A DNA stretch of 64,000 nucleotides, from the NCBI GenBank assembly GCA_910574455.1, contig CAJSYZ010000002.1:65394-129393 (forward strand), in the 5' to 3' direction. Made by a program: the position numbers and the translations under genes. Below the pieces are notes generated by a model. That model was not told the DNA's origin. It did no database searches and was given only the letters and a program-made list of their open reading frames with translations. Source of the DNA: Trichaptum fuscoviolaceum. Taxonomy: Eukaryota; Basidiomycota; Agaricomycetes; Hymenochaetales; Trichaptaceae. Positions 33,240 through 44,136 of the stretch are shown one piece after another (the stretch's first letter is position 1; each line of letters opens with the position of its first letter).

Positions 33240-34343
33240 TAATACTGAGAGAGAGGAGAATGCTTCGAAAATTGTCTTTGGGAGGCCTCGAGTGTTACAA
33301 ATTTATATAGCATAGTCCACATTATTGCCTACTTCAACAGCCGCACGCGCTTGCAGCACTCATCGCAGCAACGCGTCGCGGCTGCTTGAATCCGATGGTC
33401 CTCGCAATTGCTATGTAGCTAGCCTCGTGCAGGTTTTGAGTCTGGGGGAGTAGTGGCGTCTTGCCCGAGCGCGTCTTTGCAACGACAATGATCACAGGAT
33501 CCTTTCGAATCCCCTCTAGTACTCTAACGCGGAATTGATAGATTGACAGAATCTTCCGCGTCTCGTCGATAGACTAAGCGCGCTTTTCTGCCTCCTTTGA
33601 TCTGTTGCCTCAGCCGGCGCTTCGCGTGTGTAAGATTTGCTTCCGCATTGATTGTGTCCGATAGAACGAACTGGGTCGTCTGGCTTTTTCCAAATACATA
33701 CTTGTAACTGTCGACAGATTGCTCCTTGTACAGGACGCCGGTTCAGAAGTTGCTGTGTTTTGACTGCGCCACATCCCAATGGCATTGGTCGACGTCTGTG
33801 ACGAATTGATTACCTTTAGCCTTCGCCTCTTTGTATCGTTGATTATTGATAGAGCACGGTGTCCTTCTTCTTGTGGTCGGATTTACCTTGCTCTGTTATG
33901 CAGTATTCAGGAAGAGCGTGTCCGTCTTTGCCGTCGACAAGATAGATCCGCTCCTCGGCAAGACGAGGTAGTCCCTTTTTGTACTCAAGATCTTTGCGTT
34001 CTCGCTCGGAGACTGTCATACCATGAAACGGCGCCTGATGATCTAAAAATTTCTGCGAAGAAGCTCGATCTGCTGGAGCTCTGGCTCCGAAAGATGTCCT
34101 TATGCGAGCTCAGAAAGAAAGAAAAGAAAAAGCCGTTACGTGAAAGGCACTCAGGCTGCCGATGTGCCGAGAAGCCAAATACAGTAAGGCGGCACGGTCG
34201 GTCTGCGAATGGAGTCATCCGGCCGAGGATTGCTGCTCATTGATTGGGTGATTCTGTTACGAGCCGATGACGATAGGCTCGGAAGTTCTTGCCGGGATGT
34301 CCGGAGTCTGGCCTTCTTTGTTCTCTTTTCTCGCGGACTGTCA
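33240..34343 (-). pseudogene. Prp2/DHX16-like DEAH-box splicing helicase, truncated and decayed
   Basis: Reading down the minus strand: MTVREKREQ start-like segment (34343), MTVSERERKDLEYKK then LRLAEERIYLVDGKDGHALPEYCITEQGKI (33900-34010), KYVFGKSQTTQFVLSD (33660-33705), QFRVRVLEGIRKDPVIIVV and AKTRSGKTPLLPQT (33455-33540), KQPRRVAAMSAA (33355-33395). The Walker A box reads AKTRSGKT where the family has GETGSGKT. Many stops and shifts occur and nothing remains after motif Ia. Prp2-type helicases remodel the spliceosome before the first catalytic step. This copy is dead. Confidence 0.75.
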
Positions 34344-34540
34344 TGGTTTTTGCAAATAAGAATAAAATGAGGGAAAAGAAATAGTAAAAAAACGAGTGAG
34401 ATGGGCGGAAGAGAGAGCAGCGGGAGACGAGTCGAAGCTCGAAGGGCAGAGATTGGACGAAAGTTATTAGTAATGCCGTGTTGCTTATCATCAAAGTGAC
34501 GATCGGAGGTGACACGGAATTACGCAGTATTCGGCAGATC

Positions 34541-34776
34541 TTGGTATTCCCGAACACCGTAGGTAGTGAGGGTTATGGCGGCTTTAATGTTACGCTCGTC
34601 AAAACCAAAAAGTTTATACTCATGTGCCCAATGATCAGTGACGCCTGGACTGTCTGTCTTCTCTTCCGAGTCTGAGAGCGGCCCCTATGCTATGATGTTC
34701 AGTCTCATAAAAAGATCACTCTCAAAGATGTACCCGGCATTATCTCATTTTTGGAGTAAGTTCCCACGGGTAGTAC
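34541..34776 (+). repeat. 230-bp dispersed repeat, second copy
   Basis: Near-identical to 12208-12435. Followed at 34777-34800 by a short AGTACT/GTACTA-rich stretch and then the glucan synthase fragment. Confidence 0.85.
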
Positions 34777-34849
34777 TAGTAGTACATAGTAAGTAAGTTG
34801 TACTACTAGTTTGTACTTGTACCTGCCTTCAAGGAAATTGAACTTGAAG

Positions 34850-35760
34850 TCCGCTGCGGACCATGCCTTTTCCTCCTCACCATCATTGCTGACTTACTGC
34901 ACTCACTACACTCCTATCGACACCCGCCAATGCCGCTCCTTACAGCTCTGATCTGGCACAGCGGAATATGAATTGTCAATCAGAACGCGCAAGGTCTAAC
35001 GTAGTACCAATCCACACGCAAGAACACTACCTATTCACATTCACCTCCCAACTGGCGGGCGCTGCCATTCTACGCTGTGCTGCTCAACAAGTTGGCCGAT
35101 GGAGACCCGAGCAATAATGACTTCTTCCAGACGATGTTCGAAAACAATTGGCGCGAGACGCAGCTGCGCTTCGGTGGCGATGTCCGTGGCTTGGCGAACA
35201 AACTTGGTAAGCTCTAGGGTATGGGCATCAAAGGCATTTCATTTCCGGTAGTGCGTCCGTGAACATGCAATGGCAGGCAGACCCGTATTCCCCTCTTGAC
35301 TTCACGACTCTCGACCCCCATCGAGGAACGATCGACGATTGGGTTGCCTTCATAGACAAAGTGCATGCACACGGGATGTACTTCATGATGGATCTCACTG
35401 TTGGCACCATGTGTGATCTTCTGGGTCAGTAATGACAATGACTAGGTATCAGCAAGTCTGACCGACTGCTTACAACGCAGCCACTTGAACGAATCAACGC
35501 AATTTGACCTTAATGAATACAACGCTATTTGGAAGCAACCAAAGTTTGCTCTGTGGGGAATAAGGATTTCACGATTACCAACGAACGCAATTCGTCTTAT
35601 ACGCTTCTGAATTTCTGGGACGAGACTGGTATTAAGCTCAATATTACTACCTCGAACGGTTGCATGGCATCGGATTCAACCATTACGGTAATTGTCGCAC
35701 GAGATGGCAGGGTGTTTGTTTGAGACGTGTACGTCAACACATTTGTTTGCTCTTGAAGCT
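34850..35760 (+). pseudogene. Alpha-1,3-glucan synthase N-terminal fragment
   Basis: Broken frames give NNDFFQTMFENNWRETQLRFGGDVRGL (35112-35200), GMGIKGISFP, WQADPYSPLDFTTLDPHRGTIDDW (35271-35342), and HAHGMYFMMDLTVGTM, then FTITNERNSSYTLLNFWDETG. This is the amylase-like head of fungal cell-wall alpha-1,3-glucan synthases (Ags/Mok family), which span the plasma membrane. Introns still look recognisable (for example around 35430-35480), but frames shift and the gene stops after about 900 bp of a gene that is normally over 6 kb. Confidence 0.8.
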
Positions 35761-35811
35761 GTGAGTCGTCTCTCCTTGATCGCGTTATCTCTTCTCACTA
35801 TCTTGGTTCCA

Positions 35812-36345
35812 CAGATACGCTGCCATCTGGGTCGGAATGCTGTGCACGATCACGAGATCGCTCAATTGAGTGTCAAACTGAACGAGGTTCCCCTACGCCT
35901 TGTCACGGCAGAAGCTGGGTGTGTGTATCTGGAGACTCTGGATAAGGAATACCTTCACCTCAATACAGCTGACATGGAACCCCAGCCAAAGGTCGAAGGC
36001 GGCGAGGTACCTTTTTGTTGCCACTCAACCAATGCCGATGTCGAGTCTACGAAGTCCATAGTAGATGATGCATCCCCTACCGTCGTTGTAACTGAGCAGA
36101 CCCAAACATTGGAGAAGGGCCTCATTTGACAAGTCATCCGCGACACCTGTTCCAGCTGAAGAAGAGGCTAGTCCATTCTATGGGAAGCAAGCTGAGCTTT
36201 CTACTCACCGCCATTCAACCAATGACACCGGCAGCCTACGGCTCGACGAGACCATTTCCTACGTCGTCGCAGCTGCACAGACGCACGCAATATTCCAACC
36301 TTCGCAGACCATTATGTTAAAGAAGGAGGAGCTCGTGCTGTCACT
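35812..36345 (+). pseudogene. Possible 5' part of the coiled-coil gene
   Basis: The frame 35692-36129 (IAQLSVKLNEVPLRLVTAEAG, then MEPQPKVEGGEVP) ends at 36127, after which several stops and frame changes precede the coiled-coil. Acidic, Val/Thr-rich composition is shared. The link is inference. Confidence 0.3.
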
Positions 36346-38512
36346 AGAGTCGAGGCTACCGAAAACGCACTCGAGGAGACGGCGTTCGCTAAGGAAGCTG
36401 TGGAGGACGAGCTGGAGGAGACACAGTACGACTCCATTGTGAATATGGCTAAGCTTCACGAGTTGTGCCACTATTATACGAAGGAGCTAGACACCGCCAC
36501 GACCGATCGTAATGATATCCATGCTCAGTTCACTGCTCTTCAGAACGTCAATTCACAGCAGGCGAAGGAGATCGAGCGGTTGACAACTCTCCGGACATCA
36601 AACAGGACGCTTGAGAGGCAAGTTATGGACCTGAAGAAGAAACTTGACGAGAAGGAGGAGACGGAGGCTTCGAACGCCAAGGCGACGTGCATTGTCGCGA
36701 CGCTTCAAGCGCAGACGCTGTCCAACGAGGTGGAAAGGTGGAAAGCAAACCATCCAGACCAGGAGATGGCGCGGCAACGCGAAGCCAAAGCTTGTGAGGA
36801 TACACTTGAGGGGAGAGGGCGGATATGATGCGGGAAAGGCACGAAGCGGAAGCCGTGCAGGGTAAATTGGAAGCTGTGCAGAACTACAATGATGCACTCT
36901 CGAAGACGCTAGAGGAAGAGCAGACGAAGGTTAACAAGGTTGAGGCTCTGCTCAAAGAGTCTCAGTCGAAACCATCTAAAGTGGAGTCGGCGCTCGATGA
37001 CGAGAGGGTTCAAGTCGGGGAGGAGAAGCGCAGGGAAGATTTAGCGGTCTTACTCTTGGAGGACGCGAACACAAGGATTGGTCCACTTTCGGTGGCGCTC
37101 GAGGAAAAGCAGACGAATGCTTGTGAGGTTGGGGCACTATTCCATGGGTCTCAGGCGAAAGCCTCTGAGCTGGAGTTGGCGCTCGAAAAGGCGATTCGCA
37201 GGGTGGATGTGGTGGATCACATGTTGGAAAAGGCGCAGGGCCAGATACGGACGCTCTCGAAAGAGCTAACGGAAGAGCGCATTGCAGCTTCGGAGGTTAG
37301 GACACAACTCAAAGTATCCCAGACGAAAGCCTCTGAACTGGATTCGGCACCTGCAAAGGCGAATCTGAGGGTGGTGAACGTGCAGGTCCAGCTGACTGCG
37401 CAGGTGAAGGAGTTGGAGACATTGCGAGGTCAAGTTGTCCAGCGGAGTCAGCTCTCGCGGACAACGTGAAGCGGTCTTACTCTTGGAGGACGCGAACACA
37501 AGGATTGGTCCACTTTCGGTGGCGCTCGAGGAAAAGCAGACGAATGCTTGTGAGGTTGGGGCACTATTCCATGGGTCTCAGGCGAAAGCCTCTGAGCTGG
37601 AGTTGGCGCTCGAAAAGGCGATTCGCAGGGTGGATGTGGTGGATCACATGTTGGAAAAGGCGCAGGGCCAGATACGGACGCTCTCGAAAGAGCTAACGGA
37701 AGAGCGCATTGCAGCTTCGGAGGTTAGGACACAACTCAAAGTATCCCAGACGAAAGCCTCTGAACTGGATTCGGCACCTGCAAAGGCGAATCTGAGGGTG
37801 GTGAACGTGCAGGTCCAGCTGACTGCGCAGGTGAAGGAGTTGGAGACATTGCGAGGTCAAGTTGTCCAGCGGAGTCAGCTCTCGCGGACAACGTGAAGAC
37901 GCCGCGGGCCGATCTCACGGCAGCCATGCTTGAACGGGACAACAAAAGTTTTGATTCAGTCACAAAGGCCGTCGACGGCGACAGGCAGATGACCGACGAC
38001 AAGGAACGCAGGCTGGAGAAGGCGTCAGAGTACTGGGGGCCGAGTTTCGTCATTCAAAACATGCAGTCACCAAACTTCAAGCATCATCGCAAGCCGAGAC
38101 AGAGAGAGCGAACTCTACAGCAGAAGACAAGATTCCGGCAATTCAGAAGGAAAGGGATGGACTCATGATGGGCCTTGAAAAGGAGATGCGCAATGGGTAC
38201 AAGATGGCGGTCAAGTTCAATGACGCGAGCAGTCAGGCCGTCAAAGCGGATCAAGCACGTCACGCACTGGTAGCAAATCTCGACGACGCGAAAGTCGATC
38301 TCTCCATTGCGCAGCAAAAGGTCGCGCTGCCCTCGGAAAGCAGTCAGGAGATAGAACATCAGCTCCAGACGGTTCGGGAGGACAACAAGCAGCTCACCGA
38401 TGCGATGTGTTGCGCTCACCTAGACGGTGACGTTGCGAAGGAAAAGCGAAGGAGAACTCAGTATCCGCACGAAAGGGGATTAGAAGATTGTCACTTTGAA
38501 TTGTTCTTTTGA
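36346..38512 (+). pseudogene. Broken coiled-coil protein gene
   Basis: Long heptad-rich frames (36400-36828, 36825-37469, 37435-37896, 37893-38168, 38165-38512) are rich in Glu, Lys, Leu, Ala and lack proline, as in long coiled coils (VERWKANHPDQEMARQ, ALSKTLEEEQTKVNKVEALL). A one-base shift near 36810 separates the first two; a 427-bp tandem duplication shifts the frame at 37471; another shift lies near 38040. Joined it would be about 700 residues. Coiled coils are too generic to name a role. Confidence 0.6.
37044..37897 (+). repeat. Exact 427-bp tandem duplication inside the coiled-coil gene
   Basis: Copy 1 37044-37470 and copy 2 37471-37897 are identical by eye over all 427 bp; both end ACAACGTGAA. 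Because 427 is 3x142+1, the second copy is read in another frame and the first frame meets TGA at 37467-37469. The lack of any difference points to a very recent event or an assembly artefact. Confidence 0.9.
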
Positions 38513-39185
38513 GGAAGGAGAATAGGGCGGCAGAACAGCGTGCCAAGCGTAACCAGACGCTCTCGACATTTTACTCGACGGAGACAACTTGAAAGCGGCT
38601 TCTAAGGCTCCGCAACCGTACCGTAATTACGAAATACGGGACGGTTACGGGACGGGACGTACCGTACCCGTAATTGATTTCGACCACTTGAAAATCTAGT
38701 TAATCGCAATGGTCACCACAAAAGTTGGAATGCCACATACTTTGCACGGTGTTTTTTAATTGGCTTTTCCCTGTGGAATAGCGAACCAGAACTTTCGGTT
38801 CCCCAAAATGAATGTAGTCCATATCCTTGACGTGGCAAGCGAATATAGCGAGCCGCATTGTGAAGTAGAGATACGGCGAAAAGACTAAGTTCCAGTAGAA
38901 TGCAGAAGACGGGACAGCGCTGAAGGAAGGTGTCTGACATCCTAAGTAGTGGTGTCCTCTGCGAACAAAGAACCTACACCGTCAAAAGCGATCATCAGCA
39001 TGAGCAAAGCGTAACAAGCAAACAACAGAGCGACACGTACCAGCTGTGTGAGCACCATAACAAGGTGCTCACGCCCAAGGCCACAATTCCGCCAATACCT
39101 TCTCTCGAGCTTCGAGCAAAACTGCGGCGTGTAATGGTGAGGCGACGTGTTCGGCGGCAGCCAGATGGAATGTGCCCCGCCTAGG
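38513..39185. other. Intergenic; short CGTAACGG-type palindromic patch at 38590-38680
   Basis: Contains ACCGTACCGTAATTACG.. and GGGACGGTTACGGGACGGG motifs similar to the array at 62045-62205. No supported gene. Confidence 0.5.
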
Positions 39186-39787
39186 CTAATCGCGCTCTTG
39201 CTTCGACTGGCCAGCAGGATGGTTTAGGCCGCCAGGCGACCCGGGAGAAGAAGCACGGAGGTCTTCCATCGTGTCAAACTCTCCCATATCCGCAAACTTC
39301 AGCTCGACATCGTCTAAACCAGGAACTTGCAAGTCCTCCTTCGCACACAAATCCACCCATTCCCTCACTCCCATCGACTTGCGCTTTTCGATGTTCTGCT
39401 GGCAAATACACGCTCTCATAGCCATGCATGTGCTAGATCGGCGGCAGCGCGCGCACACGCAGTGGTTAGTTTGACGTTCAATAGTAAAAGGGATTTGGCG
39501 GTCGAGCTTGACGCTGAGGAGATAGAAGAGGGACAGAGATGAACGCACCTATCTTTCGGAGTAACAACCTTGACGATATTGCATTTGCAGCGCATTCCCC
39601 AGCACTTTGTGGAATAGTCGAACTCCTCGGCAGAGACAGGTATGCCACGCGTCGTGAAAGAACCATCATATGGTTTGAACAATGTCCCGCCGGAGGTGCT
39701 ACGTATTGGTTGATGCAGAGGCGGGTCATAGTTCAAGAAAGCGTTGTAGAAGTAATCGAGGTGAACAAGTGGTTCAAGTGCGGACAA
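39186..39787 (-). CDS. Cys-rich protein, unknown function, two visible exons
   Basis: A 35-nt gap (GTGCGTTC..CTCCTCAG, about 39509-39543) joins PIRSTSGGTLFKPYDGSFTTRGIPV..CWGMRCKCNIVKVVTPKD to KLDRQIPFTIERQTNHCVCARCRRSSTC..ACICQQNIEKRKSM, then an acidic tail ending SPGGLNHPAGQSKQERD (stop 39186). The eight to ten cysteines flanking the join suggest a metal-binding or disulfide core. The true N-terminus is not visible: the frame enters from upstream without an ATG, perhaps via another intron. Not recognised. Confidence 0.45.
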
Positions 39788-40000
39788 GCAACACGATGGG
39801 TGTTGGCAAATAATGCAACATTACGCACTACGTGACAACATACTTTTAGTCCAATTAATTACACGGAAGCAAATGGAAAGCAATATTACTTTGCCTCTCA
39901 GAATGTGAAGCACAAGTTATTAGGATAGAATAAAATGAAAGCAATCGATAGCAGGTCATAACAACAAATTGACAGTCACGAGCAGACTCCCCTCCATCAA

Positions 40001-41603
40001 CTACGACCTCCTACGGTCGCATACCCTTGCCGCATGTCCCTCCGTCCCACACACAGAACACCTATGCGCAAAACCACAAACGTTATGACAAGATCGCGGA
40101 TTATTGTTCCATCCGAAACAAAGTTTCTGCATCGTCTCGCCACCTTTTTTATGCGCAAGGAACGTAGCGCTCGGATTCTGACATATTTGTGAATGATGGC
40201 CAACCATCCCACATGCAATGCAGAACTCCTTTTTCTCCCCACCATGATTGTACGTAGGCTTCAATTTTTGTTCTAAGTCCGGTAACTCCATACCAACGGG
40301 TAGACGGCCACCCGCCAAGTCGTTAGCGATTTCGAAGATAAACACATCTTCACGCCATGCTCCGATATCAAAGTCGGCTATTTCTGCGAACGCCTTGCGC
40401 ATTCTGATGCAATATGCCCAGCAATACTTTAGGGGACGCGCAAGAGCAATGAGGTGCATAACGTTCCCAAAATGCATCGTCAATCTCTCTGCCACTAACT
40501 TCACCTCGGACAGATGTTCAGCATCGACGCTATTAATAACTTCACGCATCGCACCCATTATACCCCATACCGCCTCAAGATAGTCCCAGCGTGATAGAGA
40601 TATTTCACGCTCTTTCTCCCCCGTTCCATCATAACCAGGAAGAAAGCACGTCAAGGGCATGTACGTGTTCGCCGAGCGAGTCCCCACCATGAACTCCATC
40701 AACCTCTCCAGAGTCTCAAGTTCATATTTCACCTGAACCCGGGGATTTCGATCCCGCTTGGAAATGGAGCCAACAGTAGAACCATGCGACTGATGGAATT
40801 TCGAACCTGATGGTGTTTCTTCAGAGTGCACCGCAGTCGCGCCCTGCATCAGATTAGACCCAGGGACTACAGTGTCTTCGTCACCAGATCCATGCTCTCC
40901 AGTAAGCGCGGAACAGGCTGACCTATTCTGATAACGGGGGTTGCTTTCTGTCGGTCCAGCCATTGGCAAAGAATGTTCCTTCGCGCGTGATAATCCTTCG
41001 AAAGCCAATGCTGGCAACATCCGAAATCTTTGATCAATTGTAGGATGTTTAGCTGGCTGCATTTCTTGTACAGTTGGCGGGCGTTCTTGAGGAGAATGGA
41101 GCCGTAATGTTTGCGGAGGACCTGATAGAAAAGCCATTTAATACTTCAAAATCTGTAATAACACAAAATAACTTGCCGGTGTTCGAATTATGGACATGAT
41201 CCACAGTATCAGCCTGAGGTGGTGGCATATTATATCCAACGCTTCCTAATTACATTGCATTAGCAGTAAATAACAAATTCAGTACTTTATACTTTCCCTG
41301 AGACAACATTAACGTACCGTTGCCCATACTACGCATTCCTACAATTTGCATTCCCAAACGACCGACGTTCGCATATACATATCCAAAACGATTTGTTGAA
41401 CTCGAGTGACCACTTGCATCTGGGGCGCTTTGAACCTGGTCAGCCACTCCAGTGGAAATCAACTCGTTGGTCAATCGCCGCTCGTTGACCATGGCAGCAT
41501 CATGAGCCTCTTCCAGTCTCTGCTTCTTTGCAGCTCGAGTCGCGGCTGCTTTTCTTGCCCTTTCGGAGTAGTCGATGGGCTGCCTTGGCCGCTTGGGGGG
41601 CAT
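40001..41603 (-). CDS. CCHC/CCCH zinc-knuckle protein, Gag-like
   Basis: ATG 41603 (MPPKRPRQPIDYSERARKAAATR). Exon 1 ends near 41323 with GTACGT; a short exon (GSVGYNMPPPQADTVDHVHN) is followed by a GC..AG intron-like gap (CACCGGCAAGTT..TATCAG) and the long last exon. The C-terminus holds three zinc motifs: C-x2-C-x4-H-x4-C (CIACGMVGHHSQIC), C-x9-C-x3-C-x3-H (CFGWNNNPRSCHNVCGFAH), and a second CCHC (CSVCGTEGHAARVC), ending CDRRRS. This arrangement is what I remember from Gag-like ORFs of basidiomycete tyrosine-recombinase retrotransposons (DIRS group). No reverse transcriptase or recombinase follows. Binding of single-stranded nucleic acid is the family expectation. Confidence 0.65.
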
Positions 41604-41989
41604 GGATGGTGAACTTGAAGTGGCTTTGGCGCGTCGTTCTTGTGAAAACGACGCGACTGTTGAACTGAATTATACTGTCCACGTGAGCAGACCTTCCCCA
41701 TCAGGAAAACTACTTTCTGCTGAAAGTGACTTAAGCGTCACTTAAAGGTCCTGAGAGACTGAAGTCTCAAATAAGGCAAGCTTCACTTATTCATGCATGT
41801 CCTCCCATTATTCAGGAGCGGCTTACTGAAATCAGTGATGTTGACTTAAATCAGTGCTTCAGTCAGTCAGTCAGTCAGGTTAGTCAGTCAGGCAGTTCAG
41901 TCATACAGTCATTCAATTAATATAAGTAGATGATAATATTATAAGCACAAAATAAGTACAATAATAAGTAAACTTAGAACTCGCCGCCC

Positions 41990-42720
41990 ACCCACGAGTG
42001 GACTCGTCGCCAGCTCCCACTGCCTTTCAGCTCCGGCTTCTTAGGTACGGGACACGGCCTTTTGGCGCGGGATGGCGTGGGAACCGTGTCTCGAGACACG
42101 CCCCCCAAAAGCGGCGATTGCGGGTCCCACGCCACCTGGCCTGCGGCCGCGCGTCCGCACGTCGCGAGACCCCGGAAACCCGCCACCCCGGGCGTCCTGC
42201 CGCTTGTTTTTCTTTTTTTTTCACTTAACTACTATATCGGGGCTCCCTCGCCGCGTTGTCCGGGCGCTTTCCGATTGCGGAAAGGCGCGCGGGTGGCGTG
42301 GCAGCTCCGCTTCGAGCTCCGGGGCCTCACCCGAAGGGAGTGGCTTGCATATAGCATGCCCCCTTCCCCCCATTGCTCTGATCCCCCCCTCCCCTCTCGT
42401 TCGCTCGCTCGCTCGCTCGCCCTCGCTACGCGCGCGCGTGCCCCGGATGGACTCCCAGGCCCCACCAGTGAGTCTCCGGACTTCCTTTTTTTCTCTCTTT
42501 TTTCCTTCTTTTCCTTCTGCTTCTTCGGCCGGTAGCCTCTCTTTCCCCTATTCCCTCTTTCCCTCCTCTCCCCCTTCCCTCTTCGTTCTGGCGCGTCCGG
42601 GCGCCCGGGATTAGGCCCGCGGGGGCGCTTGAAGGGGCCCCAATGCGCCGGGTAGGCCCTCCAAGTGCCCCCGAAGAGGGTTATAGCCCCTGGGGCCCAT
42701 TTTTTTTTGTAAAAAATCAT
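41990..42720. other. GC-rich island upstream of the 377-aa gene
   Basis: About 700 bp are strikingly GC-rich and CpG-rich, with (GCTC)n at 42401-42420, pyrimidine runs and CCCGGG/GGCCCC blocks, then an abrupt change to AT-rich sequence. Open frames on both strands (for example 42072-42614 plus, 42232-42720 minus) are compositional artefacts. It ends about 225 bp before the start of the gene and may be its promoter. Confidence 0.6.
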
Positions 42721-42944
42721 ATAAAATCAATAAAATATTCCCCCGGCCTCGGAACACCTTGGTTTTTTTTGCTGCTTTCCATATGCACACGGATGCATAC
42801 TCAGACATAGACTGAGTGCTGTTCTTTGGTCTGGGAGAGATTCCAATGGCGGTTTTTTGTTTTTATTTATTTACTTATTTATAATGTGATTTAATTTACA
42901 TTGGCCTCGGACATACATCTATATACTGACAACTGCTTTATTTA

Positions 42945-44136
42945 ATGCAGGCCTTAAGCATGAGTGCTTCTATACTGCCTGAGCTGAATGCAACTATAAT
43001 CAGCCATGCAAAGAAGCGTGAATTGCAGCTCTGGATTGATATCATCAATTCGGCAGAGCATCGGAAGGTTATCGCACGTAACCAGAATGTCCCTCAGCTC
43101 AGAGCAGCTATTGCCAGCTACCTCAAGATCTCGCTTGATGCTATGCCAAGCACCAATGCATCTGAAGAGAACGTGAAGCTCAATGTACGCAATACGGCAG
43201 CCATACAAGTCGATCATAGCTTGCGTGTGCAGCAGTACAAGGGCCTCTTTAATCTGGGATTGGAATGGCAGAAGGCAGCGGCACAGAATCAGAGGTTTCA
43301 GCTTTTGCCAGCGGCAGGTGTGTCTATATATGACTAATAATAGCTGTTTAAATACATCTCTAATTAATTTTTCAGATCCGCTTGTCCTTGAGCGTAACCA
43401 GGTGCAGGCTGCAAGCTCCAGCTTCTCATTTGATGATTGGCATAATACAGCTCCATTCACTGAGCGCTATCACTCACCGACACCGCCCAGCTCACCTCAT
43501 TCTGTTGCTTGGTCCTCACTGCCATCTCAGGAGCTTCATATTCTTAGAGCCATCTCACGCAAAGATATTGATGCACTCAACAGAGCCAGTGGCATCAAAG
43601 AGGCTTTGGACCAAATGGAGATGGTGGAGCGCATTCGCTTGGCACATGACAATGGCACTCTGAAGAACGTGGAGTGGAGTTCAATCAAGAATGTAATCAC
43701 CCGTCGCGAGCGTGTTGCTAAGGTATTGAAGGAGGATTTTGGAGGTGATCAAGATGCGTTTACTGCATATCTGCAAATCGAGGCAAGCACAGCCAGGACC
43801 ACCAAGCGGAAGAAGCCTGGAGATGATGGTCTTCTCTCCTTTAACGTCTTCGTCAATGAGATGTTAAAGGCCTGTGATTATGTTATACAGGCGGAGAAGA
43901 CAAAAGGGATGTATTTGGCTTATGGCAATTTCTCTAACTATCTCTGGCAGCAGAAGTGGGGCAATCAGAACAGGTTTTATATCTTCCGCACTCTCTGCTT
44001 GGAACGCATTAAGGCAGAGAAGCAGAAGGCAATGTACTTTGAGAACAATATGTTCTCAGAGGCGCTTTGGAATCAGAAATGGGGTGGATGTAAGCATTGG
44101 TTTGATATTTACAAGAAATTGACTAAACAGATGTAA
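42945..44136 (+). CDS. Intact 377-aa protein with a duplicated YxxFxxxLWxQKWG module, element-borne
   Basis: Exon 1 42945-43317 and exon 2 43376-44136 flank a 58-nt intron with a TGACTAAT branch site; the join is in frame. The start may instead be the in-frame ATG at 42960. N-terminal residues 15-60 (KKRELQLWIDIINSAEHRK..LRAAIASYLKI) are helical and loosely like a SAP-type DNA-binding helix pair. A Ser/Pro linker (HSPTPPSSPHSV) follows. The C-terminus has two ~40-residue repeats: AEKTKGMYLAYGNFSNYLWQ then QKWG, and AEKQKAMYFENNMFSEALWN then QKWG. No transposase motif is seen. Role unknown; its intactness and position suggest it serves the element. Confidence 0.7.

Noticed and set aside
34237..34557. 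Minus-strand 106-codon frame with Phe-rich membrane-like segment
   Set aside because: The Phe/Leu run comes from an AAG/GAA-rich stretch on the plus strand; only the part after 34343 fits the helicase pseudogene.
42072..42720. Long open frames on both strands (180 and 162 codons)
   Set aside because: They exist because the region is GC-rich and poor in stops; the peptides are Pro/Arg/Ser-biased with no splice or start context.
41990..42720. Possible ribosomal RNA or spacer
   Set aside because: GC-rich blocks suggested rDNA, but I find none of the conserved rRNA core sequences.
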